Shown here: piece by piece, positions 16,522 to 24,265 of the stretch | How the letters are laid out: each line of letters starts with the position of its first letter | Numbering within the stretch: the first letter of the stretch is position 1 | DNA from: Pseudomonas yamanorum | Lineage (GTDB): Bacteria; Pseudomonadota; Gammaproteobacteria; Pseudomonadales; Pseudomonadaceae | DNA: 64,000 nucleotides | Assembly (NCBI RefSeq): GCF_013386765.1 | Contig: NZ_JACARE010000025.1 | Span: 1-64,000, forward strand | Direction: 5' to 3' | The notes under the pieces: model-generated | Told to the model about the DNA's origin: nothing | The model's input: only the letters and a program-made list of their open reading frames with translations | Database searches by the model: none | Made by a program: the position numbers and the translations under genes

Positions 16522-18282
16522 TTAGCCGAAGGTGAAGGCGTAGGCCGCCACTTGCGGGTCAATAAATTCGATGGTGAATGTCCGGTCCTTGACGGCGCCC
16601 GGCTGGCGCACCAACTGGTACAAGCGTTGTTCGGTCACGGTGCCGCTGCCATCCGGGGCGACGTCGGTGCCGTGGGCATCCCCCGGCGCCTGGCCGTCGA
16701 CGGTGACTTTGAAGCGCACCGGCTTGCCGTCGGCGCCAGGGCCCAGCACCAGGTGCAGGTCTCGGGCGTGGAAGCGGTAGACGATCTTGCCGTTGGCCGC
16801 CGCGAGGGTGGCTTGCTGGCCGCCCACGTTCCATTGGCCTTCCAGGGTCCAGTCATTCAGGGCCAGGTTGCCGGCCGCCGGGTAATTCACGACCTTGTCG
16901 GTACCCAGGGTGGCGGTGGACACGAAGTTCTCGGCGCGCTGGAAGCCCAGGTAGGTTTCCGGCGATTGCACTTCGTTCATGTCCGGTGCGGCCTGGATGC
17001 CTTTGGCGTCTGCTTCGATCAAGCCTCCCGCCACCTTGGTCGCGCCGGCTTCACGCAGCAGCTGCTGGATAACCCGTTCGGACTCGGCGTAGTCACCCTC
17101 GCCAAAATGGTGGTAGCGGATCTGGCCCTTGGCGTCGGCAAAGTAATGCGCCGGCCAGTACTGGTTGTTGAAGGCGCGCCAGATCTTGTAGTTGTTGTCG
17201 ATGGCCACCGGGTAGGTGATGCCCAGGTCCTTCATGGCCTTGGTGACGTTGTTCACGTCACGCTCGAAGGCGAATTCCGGGGCGTGCACACCGATCACTA
17301 CGAGGCCTTGATCGCGGTACTTCTCGGCCCAGGCCTTGACGTACGGCAAGGTGCGCAGGCAGTTGATGCAGGAGTAGGTCCAGAAATCCACCAGCACTAC
17401 CTTGCCTTTCAATGCCTCGGCGGTCAGGGGCTCGGAGTTCAGCCATTGCACGGCGCCGTCCAGCGGCGGCAACTGGCCTTCCACCGGCAGTGCGTCGCTA
17501 TGGTTGGCAGACATCATCATCGCGCCACCGGCCATCATCGCCCCGCTCTTCTGTTCGGGCTTGGCGCCGAGTTTCTCCACCAGGCTTTGTTCCAGGCCAC
17601 CGGTGGACGCCGTCGACAGGCGCGCCAGGATCCCGGTGTCCAGGCCCAGGGCGATCGCCGCCACACCGGCCAGCATCAACGCACCCAAGCCGCGACGCAG
17701 CCATTCACCGGCGCCCAGGGAGCGCTTCATGAAACCGAAGACTTTACCGCCGACCAGCAACGCCAGGGCCAGGGAGGTGGCAGCGCCGGCCGCGTAGGCC
17801 AGCAAGAGCAAGGTAGTGCCGATACTGGCGCCCTGCAGCGCGGCGCCCGTCAGCACCAGCCCCAGGATCGGCCCGGCGCACGGCGCCCACAGCAGCCCGG
17901 TGGCCACGCCGATCAGGAATGAGGCGCCTGGACGCGGCCGCGAATCGGCCCCGGCGGCTTCCGACAGGCGACTGCCTGCGGCCACCAGTGGCCGGGTCAG
18001 GCGCTCGGACAGGCTGGGCAGCAGCAGCGTCAGCCCGAATAGCGCAACAAACAGCAACGCGAGCCAGCGACCGTACTGATTGACTTGTACCACCCAACCG
18101 CCGCCCACCGCCGCGAGTGAGGCGACCAGGGCGAAGGTCATCGCCATCCCCAGCAACAGCGGCAAGCCACTGCGCAAAAACGGCTGGCCGGTGCGAGCGA
18201 AGACAAAAGGCAGAACCGGCAGGATGCACGGGCTGACAATCGTCAGCACGCCGCCCAGATATGCGAGAACCAAAAGCCACAT
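16522..18282 (-). CDS. DipZ-like thiol-disulfide reductant transporter (CcdA domain plus thioredoxin domain)
   Basis: A 586-residue inner-membrane protein. Residues 1 to about 235 form a CcdA/DsbD-type bundle with a cysteine in each half: VSPCILPVLPF and LLWAPCAGPILG. A thioredoxin-like periplasmic domain (about 285-430) has the redox motif WTYSCINCLRTLPY. The C-terminal 150 residues look like the beta-rich DipZ C-domain. It would pass electrons from cytosolic thioredoxin to the periplasm, here most likely to the neighbouring MsrA and MsrB. The gap to msrB is 29 bases. Confidence 0.88.
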   Translation of the reverse strand: MWLLVLAYLGGVLTIVSPCILPVLPFVFARTGQPFLRSGLPLLLGMAMTFALVASLAAVGGGWVVQVNQYGRWLALLFVALFGLTLLLPSLSERLTRPLVAAGSRLSEAAGADSRPRPGASFLIGVATGLLWAPCAGPILGLVLTGAALQGASIGTTLLLLAYAAGAATSLALALLVGGKVFGFMKRSLGAGEWLRRGLGALMLAGVAAIALGLDTGILARLSTASTGGLEQSLVEKLGAKPEQKSGAMMAGGAMMMSANHSDALPVEGQLPPLDGAVQWLNSEPLTAEALKGKVVLVDFWTYSCINCLRTLPYVKAWAEKYRDQGLVVIGVHAPEFAFERDVNNVTKAMKDLGITYPVAIDNNYKIWRAFNNQYWPAHYFADAKGQIRYHHFGEGDYAESERVIQQLLREAGATKVAGGLIEADAKGIQAAPDMNEVQSPETYLGFQRAENFVSTATLGTDKVVNYPAAGNLALNDWTLEGQWNVGGQQATLAAANGKIVYRFHARDLHLVLGPGADGKPVRFKVTVDGQAPGDAHGTDVAPDGSGTVTEQRLYQLVRQPGAVKDRTFTIEFIDPQVAAYAFTFG

Positions 18283-18311
18283 GGGGTAGACCCTTATAGG
18301 AAGACATTGAA

Positions 18312-18824
18312 TTAAGCCGCGGTGAACGTCATGGCTGCGCCGTTCATGCAGTAGCGCAGGCCGGTGGGGGCTGGGCCGTCATCGAACACGTGGCCCTGAT
18401 GGCCGCCACAGCGGCGGCAGTGGATTTCCTTGCGTACCACGCCGAAGGAGGTGTCGACGTGGCTGGCCACGGCGTTTTCCAGGGGTTGCCAGAAACTTGG
18501 CCAACCGGTGTGGCTTTCGAATTTGGTGGCTGAGGAATACAGGGGCAGTGCGCAACCGGCGCAGGCGAAGGTGCCGTTGCGGTGTTCGTCATTGAGGGCG
18601 CTGCTGTAGGGGCGTTCGGTGCCCTCCTCCCGCAGGATCGCGTATTGCTCGGCGCTCAGCAGGGTGCGCCATTCGGCGTCGGTGTGGCTGACTTCGAAGT
18701 TTTCGGCGGCTTCGGCTTCTGCGATCAGGGCGGGGCCGGCGTTGATTTTTTGCAGCAGGCCGCCGGCGGTGACTGCAAGGCCGAGGCCGCCGCCGGCGAG
18801 CAGGATCTGTCGACGTGAATACAT
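18312..18824 (-). CDS. msrB: Periplasmic peptide-methionine (R)-S-oxide reductase MsrB
   Basis: A 170-residue MsrB with a Tat-like leader (SRRQILLAGGGLGLAVTAGG), so probably exported folded. The zinc cysteines CAGC and CRRC, the HTGWPSFW segment and HVFDDGPAPTGLRYCMNG with the catalytic Cys are all present. The last motif more often reads YC(I/V)N(S/G), so Met is a mild variant. First gene of the periplasmic repair set; it pairs with MsrA for the two sulfoxide stereoisomers and with the DipZ-like protein for reduction. Confidence 0.92.
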   Translation of the reverse strand: MYSRRQILLAGGGLGLAVTAGGLLQKINAGPALIAEAEAAENFEVSHTDAEWRTLLSAEQYAILREEGTERPYSSALNDEHRNGTFACAGCALPLYSSATKFESHTGWPSFWQPLENAVASHVDTSFGVVRKEIHCRRCGGHQGHVFDDGPAPTGLRYCMNGAAMTFTAA

Positions 18825-18880
18825 GAGTTTCTCCTAAGCTCCAACTCTATATGGCCGGCAAATGACCCTGTGGCTGGAAC

Positions 18881-18974
18881 TGTGGCGAGGGAGCTTGCTC
18901 CCGCTGGGGCGCGTAGCGGCCCCAAAAAACCGGGAGCGCTACGCACTCCAGCGGGAGCAAGCTCCCTCGCCACA
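18881..18974. repeat. REPIN, family A
   Basis: Inverted arms at 18881-18907 and 18948-18974 flank a 40-base loop, in the 299-base gap between msrB and the response regulator. The remainder of the gap (18975-19123) should hold the promoters for the two divergent units; I see no clear operator. Confidence 0.85.
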
Positions 18975-19123
18975 ATGATTGGGTTGTGTATTTTTGCCAT
19001 TGCGAGGGTGAAGGTTAGGCCTGCTGTGGTCGCGGAATCCTCACGCAGAGTTAAACAATTCGTGATAACTACACTGTTGCAAAAGCCGCACAATGCGCGA
19101 ATCAAGAAGACAGGTTTTTATCA

Positions 19124-19834
19124 ATGGATCAGCCCAAACGTGTCCTGGTGGTCGAGGACGATGCCCATATTGCCGATTTGATCTGCCTGCACTTGCGGGA
19201 CGAGCAGTTCGAGGTGGTCCACAGTGCCGACGGCGATGAAGGCCTGCGCCTGCTGGAACAAGGCGGCTGGGATGCGCTGATCCTCGACCTGATGTTGCCC
19301 GGCGTCGACGGCCTGGAAATCTGCCGGCGCGCCCGGGCCATGACGCGCTACACGCCGATCATTATCACCAGTGCCCGTTCCAGCGAGCTGCATCGCATCC
19401 TGGGCCTGGAGCTGGGGGCCGATGATTACCTGGCCAAGCCGTTTTCCATGCCGGAGCTGGTGGCGCGGGTCAAGGCGCTGTTGCGCCGGGTCGACGCCAT
19501 GGCACGCAACCTGAAGATGGACGCCGGCAGCCTCGACCTCGGCCAGTTGTTCATCAACCCGCTGACCCGTGACGCCACCCTGCAAGGCCAGCGGCTGGAT
19601 CTCACGCCCCGGGAGTTCGACCTGCTGTATTTTTTCGCCCGTCAGCCGGGCAAGGTGTTTTCGCGCATGGACCTGCTCAACGCCGTGTGGGGCTACAGCC
19701 ACGAAGGCTATGAACACACGGTCAACACCCACATCAACCGCCTGCGGGCCAAGGTCGAGGCCGACCCGGCCAACCCGGCGCGCATCCTCACGGTGTGGGG
19801 CCGTGGCTACAAATTTGCCGAGCAGTCGGCATGA
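19124..19834 (+). CDS. OmpR family response regulator
   Basis: A 236-residue two-component regulator. The receiver domain has Asp12-13, the phospho-acceptor Asp55 (LILDLMLPG) and the Lys of DYLAKPFSMPELVARV. The C-terminal winged helix ends with the family motif HINRLRAKVEADPANPARIL. Its stop overlaps the start of the histidine kinase by 4 bases (ATGA). The signal is not identifiable. Confidence 0.92.
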   Translation: MDQPKRVLVVEDDAHIADLICLHLRDEQFEVVHSADGDEGLRLLEQGGWDALILDLMLPGVDGLEICRRARAMTRYTPIIITSARSSELHRILGLELGADDYLAKPFSMPELVARVKALLRRVDAMARNLKMDAGSLDLGQLFINPLTRDATLQGQRLDLTPREFDLLYFFARQPGKVFSRMDLLNAVWGYSHEGYEHTVNTHINRLRAKVEADPANPARILTVWGRGYKFAEQSA

Positions 19835-21297
19835 GGCTGACCCTTACCCAACGCCTGTCCCTGGTGTTCGCCCTGCTGCTGCTGATTTGCAGCGGCACCT
19901 CGGCGTGGCTGCAAGTGCGCTCCAACCACATGCATGAACTGGAAGTGGTGCAAGGCCTGTCCCGCGACCTGGCCGCACACATCGCCCGTGATACCCAACT
20001 GATGGACGCCGATGGGCTCAAGCCGGACGCGGTGCGCAACCTGTTCAGCCAGTTGATGCTGGTGAACCCGAGTGTCGAGGTGTACCTGCTGGACATCAAC
20101 GGCCGCGTGGTCGGCAATGCCGCCCCCAGCGGCCACCTGCGCCGGGACCAGGTCAACCTGGAACCGGTGCGCCGTTTCCTCAGCGGCGCGATGCTGCCGA
20201 TCCTCGGCGACGACCCGCGCAGCGTCGACGGCCTCAAGGTGTTCAGCGCCGCGCCGCTGCGGGTCAACGGCCAGCAAGCCGGCTACTTGTATGTGGTGCT
20301 GCTGGGCGAAGCCCATGATGTGTTCGACGCCAGGGACGCCACCGGCATGGCCTTGAACATCGCCCTGTGGTCCATCGCCCTGGTGGCATTGCTGTGCCTG
20401 TTGGCGGGCTTGACCGCATTTGCCTGGATCACCCGGCCGCTGCGGCAGTTGACCGAAAAGATCGGCCAGTTCGATATCAATGGCGCACCGAAAGTCCTGC
20501 AAGCTGTGGCCCCGGAGGTTACCAGCCAGGATGAAATCGCCGTGCTCGACCACGCCTTTGTACAGATGGAGAACCGCCTGGGCGAACAATGGCGCGCCAT
20601 CACCCATCAAGAGCAGGAACGCCGGGAGATGGTCGCGAATATTTCCCATGACCTGCGTACTCCATTGGCCTCCTTGCATGGCTACCTGGAAACCCTGTCC
20701 CTGAAAGACGCCAGCCTGACCCCACAGGAGCGCCGGCGCTACCTGGGCATCGCCCTGGACCAAAGCCGCAAGGTGGGCGGCCTGGCCCAGTCGCTGCTGG
20801 AACTGGTACGCCTGGAGCACGGTTTTGTGCAGCCGGTGATCGAAGGGTTCTCGTTGCCCGACCTGGTGCAGGACATCTTCCAGAAATTCGAACTCACGGC
20901 CGAAGCCCGCAGCATCACCCTCACCGCCAGCCTGCCGCCTGTGGTACCTACCGTATTGGCGGACCTGGGCCTGATCGAACGGGTGCTCACCAACCTGTTG
21001 GATAACGCCCTGCGCCACACGCCGCTCAATGGCAACGTTGAAGTGACACTGGCGCCCAGGGCCGGTCTTGTTGAAGTGACCGTCAGCGACAGCGGCCCGG
21101 GGATCGCGGCGGATTTGCGCGAAGGCCTGTTCCTGCGCGCGTTCACCATTGGCGGCGCCCGTCGTGATGGCGGGCTGGGCTTGCGCATCGTGCACCGGAT
21201 TTTGCAATTGCACGGCCAGGAAATCCGCCTGATTGATGTAGCTGGGCGCGGCGCGACCTTCACGTTCGCCCTAGAAACCCGGCCAGCAGTTCGTTGA
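19831..21297 (+). CDS. Sensor histidine kinase
   Basis: A 488-residue membrane kinase: helix at about 8-26, a periplasmic sensor of about 150 residues, a second helix at about 176-200, a HAMP segment, the phospho-acceptor His273 in VANISHDLRTPLASLHGYLE, and an ATPase domain with NLLDNALRHTP (N box), DSGPGIA (G1) and GGLGLRIVHRI (G2). Partner of the response regulator upstream. Its last 38 bases overlap the convergent hydrolase gene. Confidence 0.92.
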   Translation: MRLTLTQRLSLVFALLLLICSGTSAWLQVRSNHMHELEVVQGLSRDLAAHIARDTQLMDADGLKPDAVRNLFSQLMLVNPSVEVYLLDINGRVVGNAAPSGHLRRDQVNLEPVRRFLSGAMLPILGDDPRSVDGLKVFSAAPLRVNGQQAGYLYVVLLGEAHDVFDARDATGMALNIALWSIALVALLCLLAGLTAFAWITRPLRQLTEKIGQFDINGAPKVLQAVAPEVTSQDEIAVLDHAFVQMENRLGEQWRAITHQEQERREMVANISHDLRTPLASLHGYLETLSLKDASLTPQERRRYLGIALDQSRKVGGLAQSLLELVRLEHGFVQPVIEGFSLPDLVQDIFQKFELTAEARSITLTASLPPVVPTVLADLGLIERVLTNLLDNALRHTPLNGNVEVTLAPRAGLVEVTVSDSGPGIAADLREGLFLRAFTIGGARRDGGLGLRIVHRILQLHGQEIRLIDVAGRGATFTFALETRPAVR

Positions 21298-22201
21298 CCT
21301 TGGCCCCCTGCTCGTTCTGAATCCAGTGGCCGCAGTTGGCCAGGACGGCTTGTTGCAGATTCGGCACGGATTCGGGCATGCGCTTGAGGGTGTGGGCTTC
21401 GAACACGCCCACCGGGTCGCGGTCGCCAATCAGGAACAGCGTCGGTTGCAGCACCTGCTTGCCGGCGAGAAACTCGGTGCGTTGCCAGTTGCGCTCGAAG
21501 TTGCGGTACCAGTTCAGCGGGCCGCGGAAGCCGTCGCCGGCGAAGGTCTGTACATACACGTCGAGGTCCTGCTGGCGACACCACGCCGGGAGCTTGCCCG
21601 GCAGTGAAACACCTTCCAGCAAGGTGGCGCTGGCGGGTTTCTTCTGCAGGAACACATCCTGGTCCTGCATGAACAAGCGCAAGGTCCGCTCGATATCGGC
21701 ATCCAGTTCCTTTTCGGCCACACCCGGCGTCTGGAAGTACAGGATGTAATTGAAGCGATCGGCATACAGCTCACGCATGATTTCGATCACCGGCCTGCGG
21801 GAGCGCCCGGCAAAAGGCACCGACATCGTCACCAGCCGGGTGACGCGCTCAGGCTCCAGCAACGCCAGGTGCCAGGCCACCACGGCGCCCCAGTCATGCC
21901 CGACCATGACGACCTGGCGATGCCCGAACAGGTCCATGGCGCCCTGGATATCGGCGCACAGCGTCAGCAGATCATAGTCGGCCACTTCCGGCGGCGCGCT
22001 GGATTGTCCATAGCCGCGCATTTCCGGGACAAACACCCGATAACCCTGGGCCACCAGCGCCGGAATCTGCTCGCGCCAGGAGTGCCAGCACTCGGGAAAC
22101 CCATGCAGCAACCACACCGGCGGGCCGCCCTCGGGCCCTGCGATGTGCACGTTCAGTTCAATGCCGTTGACCTTGACCTTCTGCTGCTGGATATCGCTCA
22201 T
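21260..22201 (-). CDS. Alpha/beta hydrolase, epoxide hydrolase type
   Basis: A 313-residue hydrolase. Oxyanion motif HGFPECWHSW, nucleophile Asp103 in VGHDWGAVVAW, cap Tyr in NWYRNFERNW, acid Asp in LIGDRDPVG and the final His in NCGHWIQNE are all visible, which is the pattern of soluble epoxide hydrolases. ATG 22201 follows AGGAA. Its start lies within the 3' end of the AraC gene (44-base overlap), so the two are probably co-transcribed. Confidence 0.88.
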   Translation of the reverse strand: MSDIQQQKVKVNGIELNVHIAGPEGGPPVWLLHGFPECWHSWREQIPALVAQGYRVFVPEMRGYGQSSAPPEVADYDLLTLCADIQGAMDLFGHRQVVMVGHDWGAVVAWHLALLEPERVTRLVTMSVPFAGRSRRPVIEIMRELYADRFNYILYFQTPGVAEKELDADIERTLRLFMQDQDVFLQKKPASATLLEGVSLPGKLPAWCRQQDLDVYVQTFAGDGFRGPLNWYRNFERNWQRTEFLAGKQVLQPTLFLIGDRDPVGVFEAHTLKRMPESVPNLQQAVLANCGHWIQNEQGAKVNELLAGFLGRT

Positions 22202-22850
22202 CACGGGGTTCCTTGTGTGGGGTACGCTCGCGGTATTCCCGGGGAGAACAGGCCATCACGCGCTTGAAAGCATTGCTGAAGGCGCTGTCTGACTGATAAC
22301 CCAGGGCCTGGCCGATCGTGGACACGCTGTTGTCGCTGGCTTTCAACGCCTGCACTGCCAGGTGCATGCGCCAACCGGTCAGGTACTCCTGCGGTGCCAA
22401 CCCCACCCGTTGCTTGAAGTGCAAGGCAAAGGTGGAGCGGGATTGACTCGCCACATCGGCCATTTCACTCAATGTCCATCGGCGGGCCGGCGCGGCGTGA
22501 ATTTCCCGCAACACCGGGGCCAGCCTCGGATCGTTAAGCGCCGCCAACCAGCCGGTAGTACTGGCGCCCATGGAAGATTGATAGAGCCGCAGGATTTGCA
22601 CCAGCATCATTTGCGCCAAATGCTCGGTCATCAATGCCGCGCCTTGCAACGGGCTGGCGTATTCCCGGGCCAGGCGCATCGGCACCGCGAGCCCTTCCAC
22701 CTCCAGCCAGCAACTGCCCTCCACCACCGCGTTGAACTTGATGCCGTCCGGCGCCGCGAAATTGATGGCCCAGGTGCCGCCAGCCTTCAGGCCGGCGAAG
22801 GTCGAGCGATGGCTTTTTAGCAGTGCCAGCACATCGGAAAGGGTATCCAT
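22158..22850 (-). CDS. AraC family regulator with a shortened cupin domain
   Basis: A 230-residue regulator. The N-terminus (MDTLSDVLALLKSHRSTFAG) and the first cupin strands are those of AraC/cupin_6 regulators, and the C-terminal two-helix-turn-helix domain (SEMADVASQSRSTFALHFKQ and GQALGYQSDSAFSNAFKRVM) is intact. Members I know are near 300 residues. Here the chain passes from EVEGLAVPMRLAREYASP straight to GAALMTEHLAQMM, apparently lacking about 70 residues of the cupin core. The frame is kept. It may be constitutive or inactive for ligand sensing. Confidence 0.8.
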   Translation of the reverse strand: MDTLSDVLALLKSHRSTFAGLKAGGTWAINFAAPDGIKFNAVVEGSCWLEVEGLAVPMRLAREYASPLQGAALMTEHLAQMMLVQILRLYQSSMGASTTGWLAALNDPRLAPVLREIHAAPARRWTLSEMADVASQSRSTFALHFKQRVGLAPQEYLTGWRMHLAVQALKASDNSVSTIGQALGYQSDSAFSNAFKRVMACSPREYRERTPHKEPRDERYPAAEGQGQRH

Positions 22851-22946
22851 AAAAGCTCCGGACGATCGCGACAGAAACACGGACTCTAGGGCATTCCGCG
22901 TCCGGGCTCCAGCGGGGAACCTAGGCTTCCCATAAGGAGATTTTTC

Positions 22947-22997
22947 ATGACTGAAAAACAAACCCCAATCGACAGCGGCTGCAACATCACGTTGTAG
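22947..22997 (+). pseudogene. 16-codon frame, possible relic of a short-chain dehydrogenase gene
   Basis: A strong ribosome site (AAGGAGATTTTTC) precedes ATG and the peptide MTEKQTPIDSGCNITL, then TAG. The first 11 residues resemble the N-terminus of SDR oxidoreductases that often stand divergent from this type of AraC gene. I infer that the body of the gene was deleted, leaving its promoter, ribosome site and first codons. A genuine short peptide is the alternative. Confidence 0.4.
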
Positions 22998-23018
22998 TCC
23001 AGGGCTCTAGTGTTCATA

Positions 23019-23041
23019 TTTGGCAGCCCTGCACTGCCAAA
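23019..23041. promoter_or_regulatory. 8-bp inverted repeat before the serine hydrolase gene
   Basis: TTTGGCAG and CTGCCAAA are separated by CCCTGCA, ending 15 bases before the ATG of the downstream gene. It could be an operator or a leader hairpin. Nothing else is seen in this gap. Confidence 0.35.
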
Positions 23042-23056
23042 GAGTGAGCCTGACCC

Positions 23057-24265
23057 ATGCAGCCGCCTGCCCGACACCTTGTGCCCCTTGCCGCCGCCCT
23101 TTGCGCCACCCTCGCCTGCGCCGACAGCCCGGACCCGCTGCTCACCAAGCGCGTGGATGCGGTGGTCGACAGTGCCATTGCCGACAAACGCCTGGTGGGC
23201 GCAGTGGTGCTGGTGCTGCGGGACGGGCAGCTGGTTTACCACCGTGCTGCCGGCTTGGCGGACCGCGAAGCCGGGCGCCCGATGACCGAAGACACGATCT
23301 TTCGCCTGGCATCGGTCACCAAGCCATTGGTTTCGGCCGCCGCAATGCACCTGGTGGACCAAGGCCGTTTGCGCCTGGACGATCCGGTCAGCCGCTGGCT
23401 GCCCGACTTCAAGCCCAAGCTGGCCGATGGCACCACCCCGGTGATTACCGTCAGCCAGTTGCTCAACCATACCGCCGGCCTCAGCTACGGATTCCTGGAA
23501 AGCCCGCACGGCCCGTACCGCACCGCCGGGGTTTCCGATGGTTTGGGCGAGCCGGAGATCGGCTTTGCCGAAAACCTGAAACGCATCGCCAGCGTGCCCC
23601 TGAGTTACCCGCCGGGCAAAGGCTGGCGGTATTCGATGGCCACCGATGTGCTGGGTGCGGTGCTGGAAAAGGCGTCCGGCCAGAGCTTGCCAGCATTGGT
23701 CCGCGAATCGGTGACCGAACCGCTTGGGTTGCGCGATACCGGGTTTGCCGTGACGGATCTCAAGCGCCTGTCCGCCGCCTATCAGGATGGTTCACCGCAG
23801 CCGCTACGGGTGGTCGACAAGGCCACCATCACCTCGGGCGACAGCACCGCACTGTTTGATGTGCGGCGGATTCTCGATCCTAAGGCCTACCCTTCCGGCG
23901 GTGCCGGCATGGCCGGGACGGCAGGTGATATTGCGCGGTTCCTGGAAACCATTCGCAGGGGCGGCGCACCGATCCTGTCGGCGCACAGTGTGCAGTTGAT
24001 GGTCACCGATTCGGTGGGCGCCAACCCTCCAACCCAAGACCCAGGCTGGGGGTTCGGTTATGGCTGGGCGGTGCTGGATGACCCTGCGCTGACGGGCACA
24101 CCGCAATCGCGGGGCACCTTTGAATGGGGCGGCGCCTACGGTCACAGCTGGTTTGTCGACCCGCTGCAAAAGCTCACGGTGGTTGCACTGACCAATACGG
24201 CTTACGAAGGCATGTCCGGCCTGTTCACCCATCAGTTGCGGGATGCTGTGTATCCGCCGCAGTGA
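23057..24265 (+). CDS. Beta-lactamase family serine hydrolase (class C/EstB type), exported
   Basis: A 402-residue protein with a signal peptide of about 22 residues (cleavage near LACA-DSPD). The catalytic Ser-x-x-Lys is in LASVTKPLVSAA. The Tyr motif appears as WRYSMATDVLG, as in EstB-like esterases rather than the YxN of true AmpC. The third motif region is GGAYGHSWFVDP. It is probably an esterase or peptidase acting in the periplasm. Its last 41 bases overlap the convergent helicase gene. Confidence 0.88.
   Translation: MQPPARHLVPLAAALCATLACADSPDPLLTKRVDAVVDSAIADKRLVGAVVLVLRDGQLVYHRAAGLADREAGRPMTEDTIFRLASVTKPLVSAAAMHLVDQGRLRLDDPVSRWLPDFKPKLADGTTPVITVSQLLNHTAGLSYGFLESPHGPYRTAGVSDGLGEPEIGFAENLKRIASVPLSYPPGKGWRYSMATDVLGAVLEKASGQSLPALVRESVTEPLGLRDTGFAVTDLKRLSAAYQDGSPQPLRVVDKATITSGDSTALFDVRRILDPKAYPSGGAGMAGTAGDIARFLETIRRGGAPILSAHSVQLMVTDSVGANPPTQDPGWGFGYGWAVLDDPALTGTPQSRGTFEWGGAYGHSWFVDPLQKLTVVALTNTAYEGMSGLFTHQLRDAVYPPQ

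Noticed and set aside
16486..17922. Long plus-strand frame opposite the DipZ-like gene
   Set aside because: Same reason; the opposite strand has clear CcdA and thioredoxin motifs.
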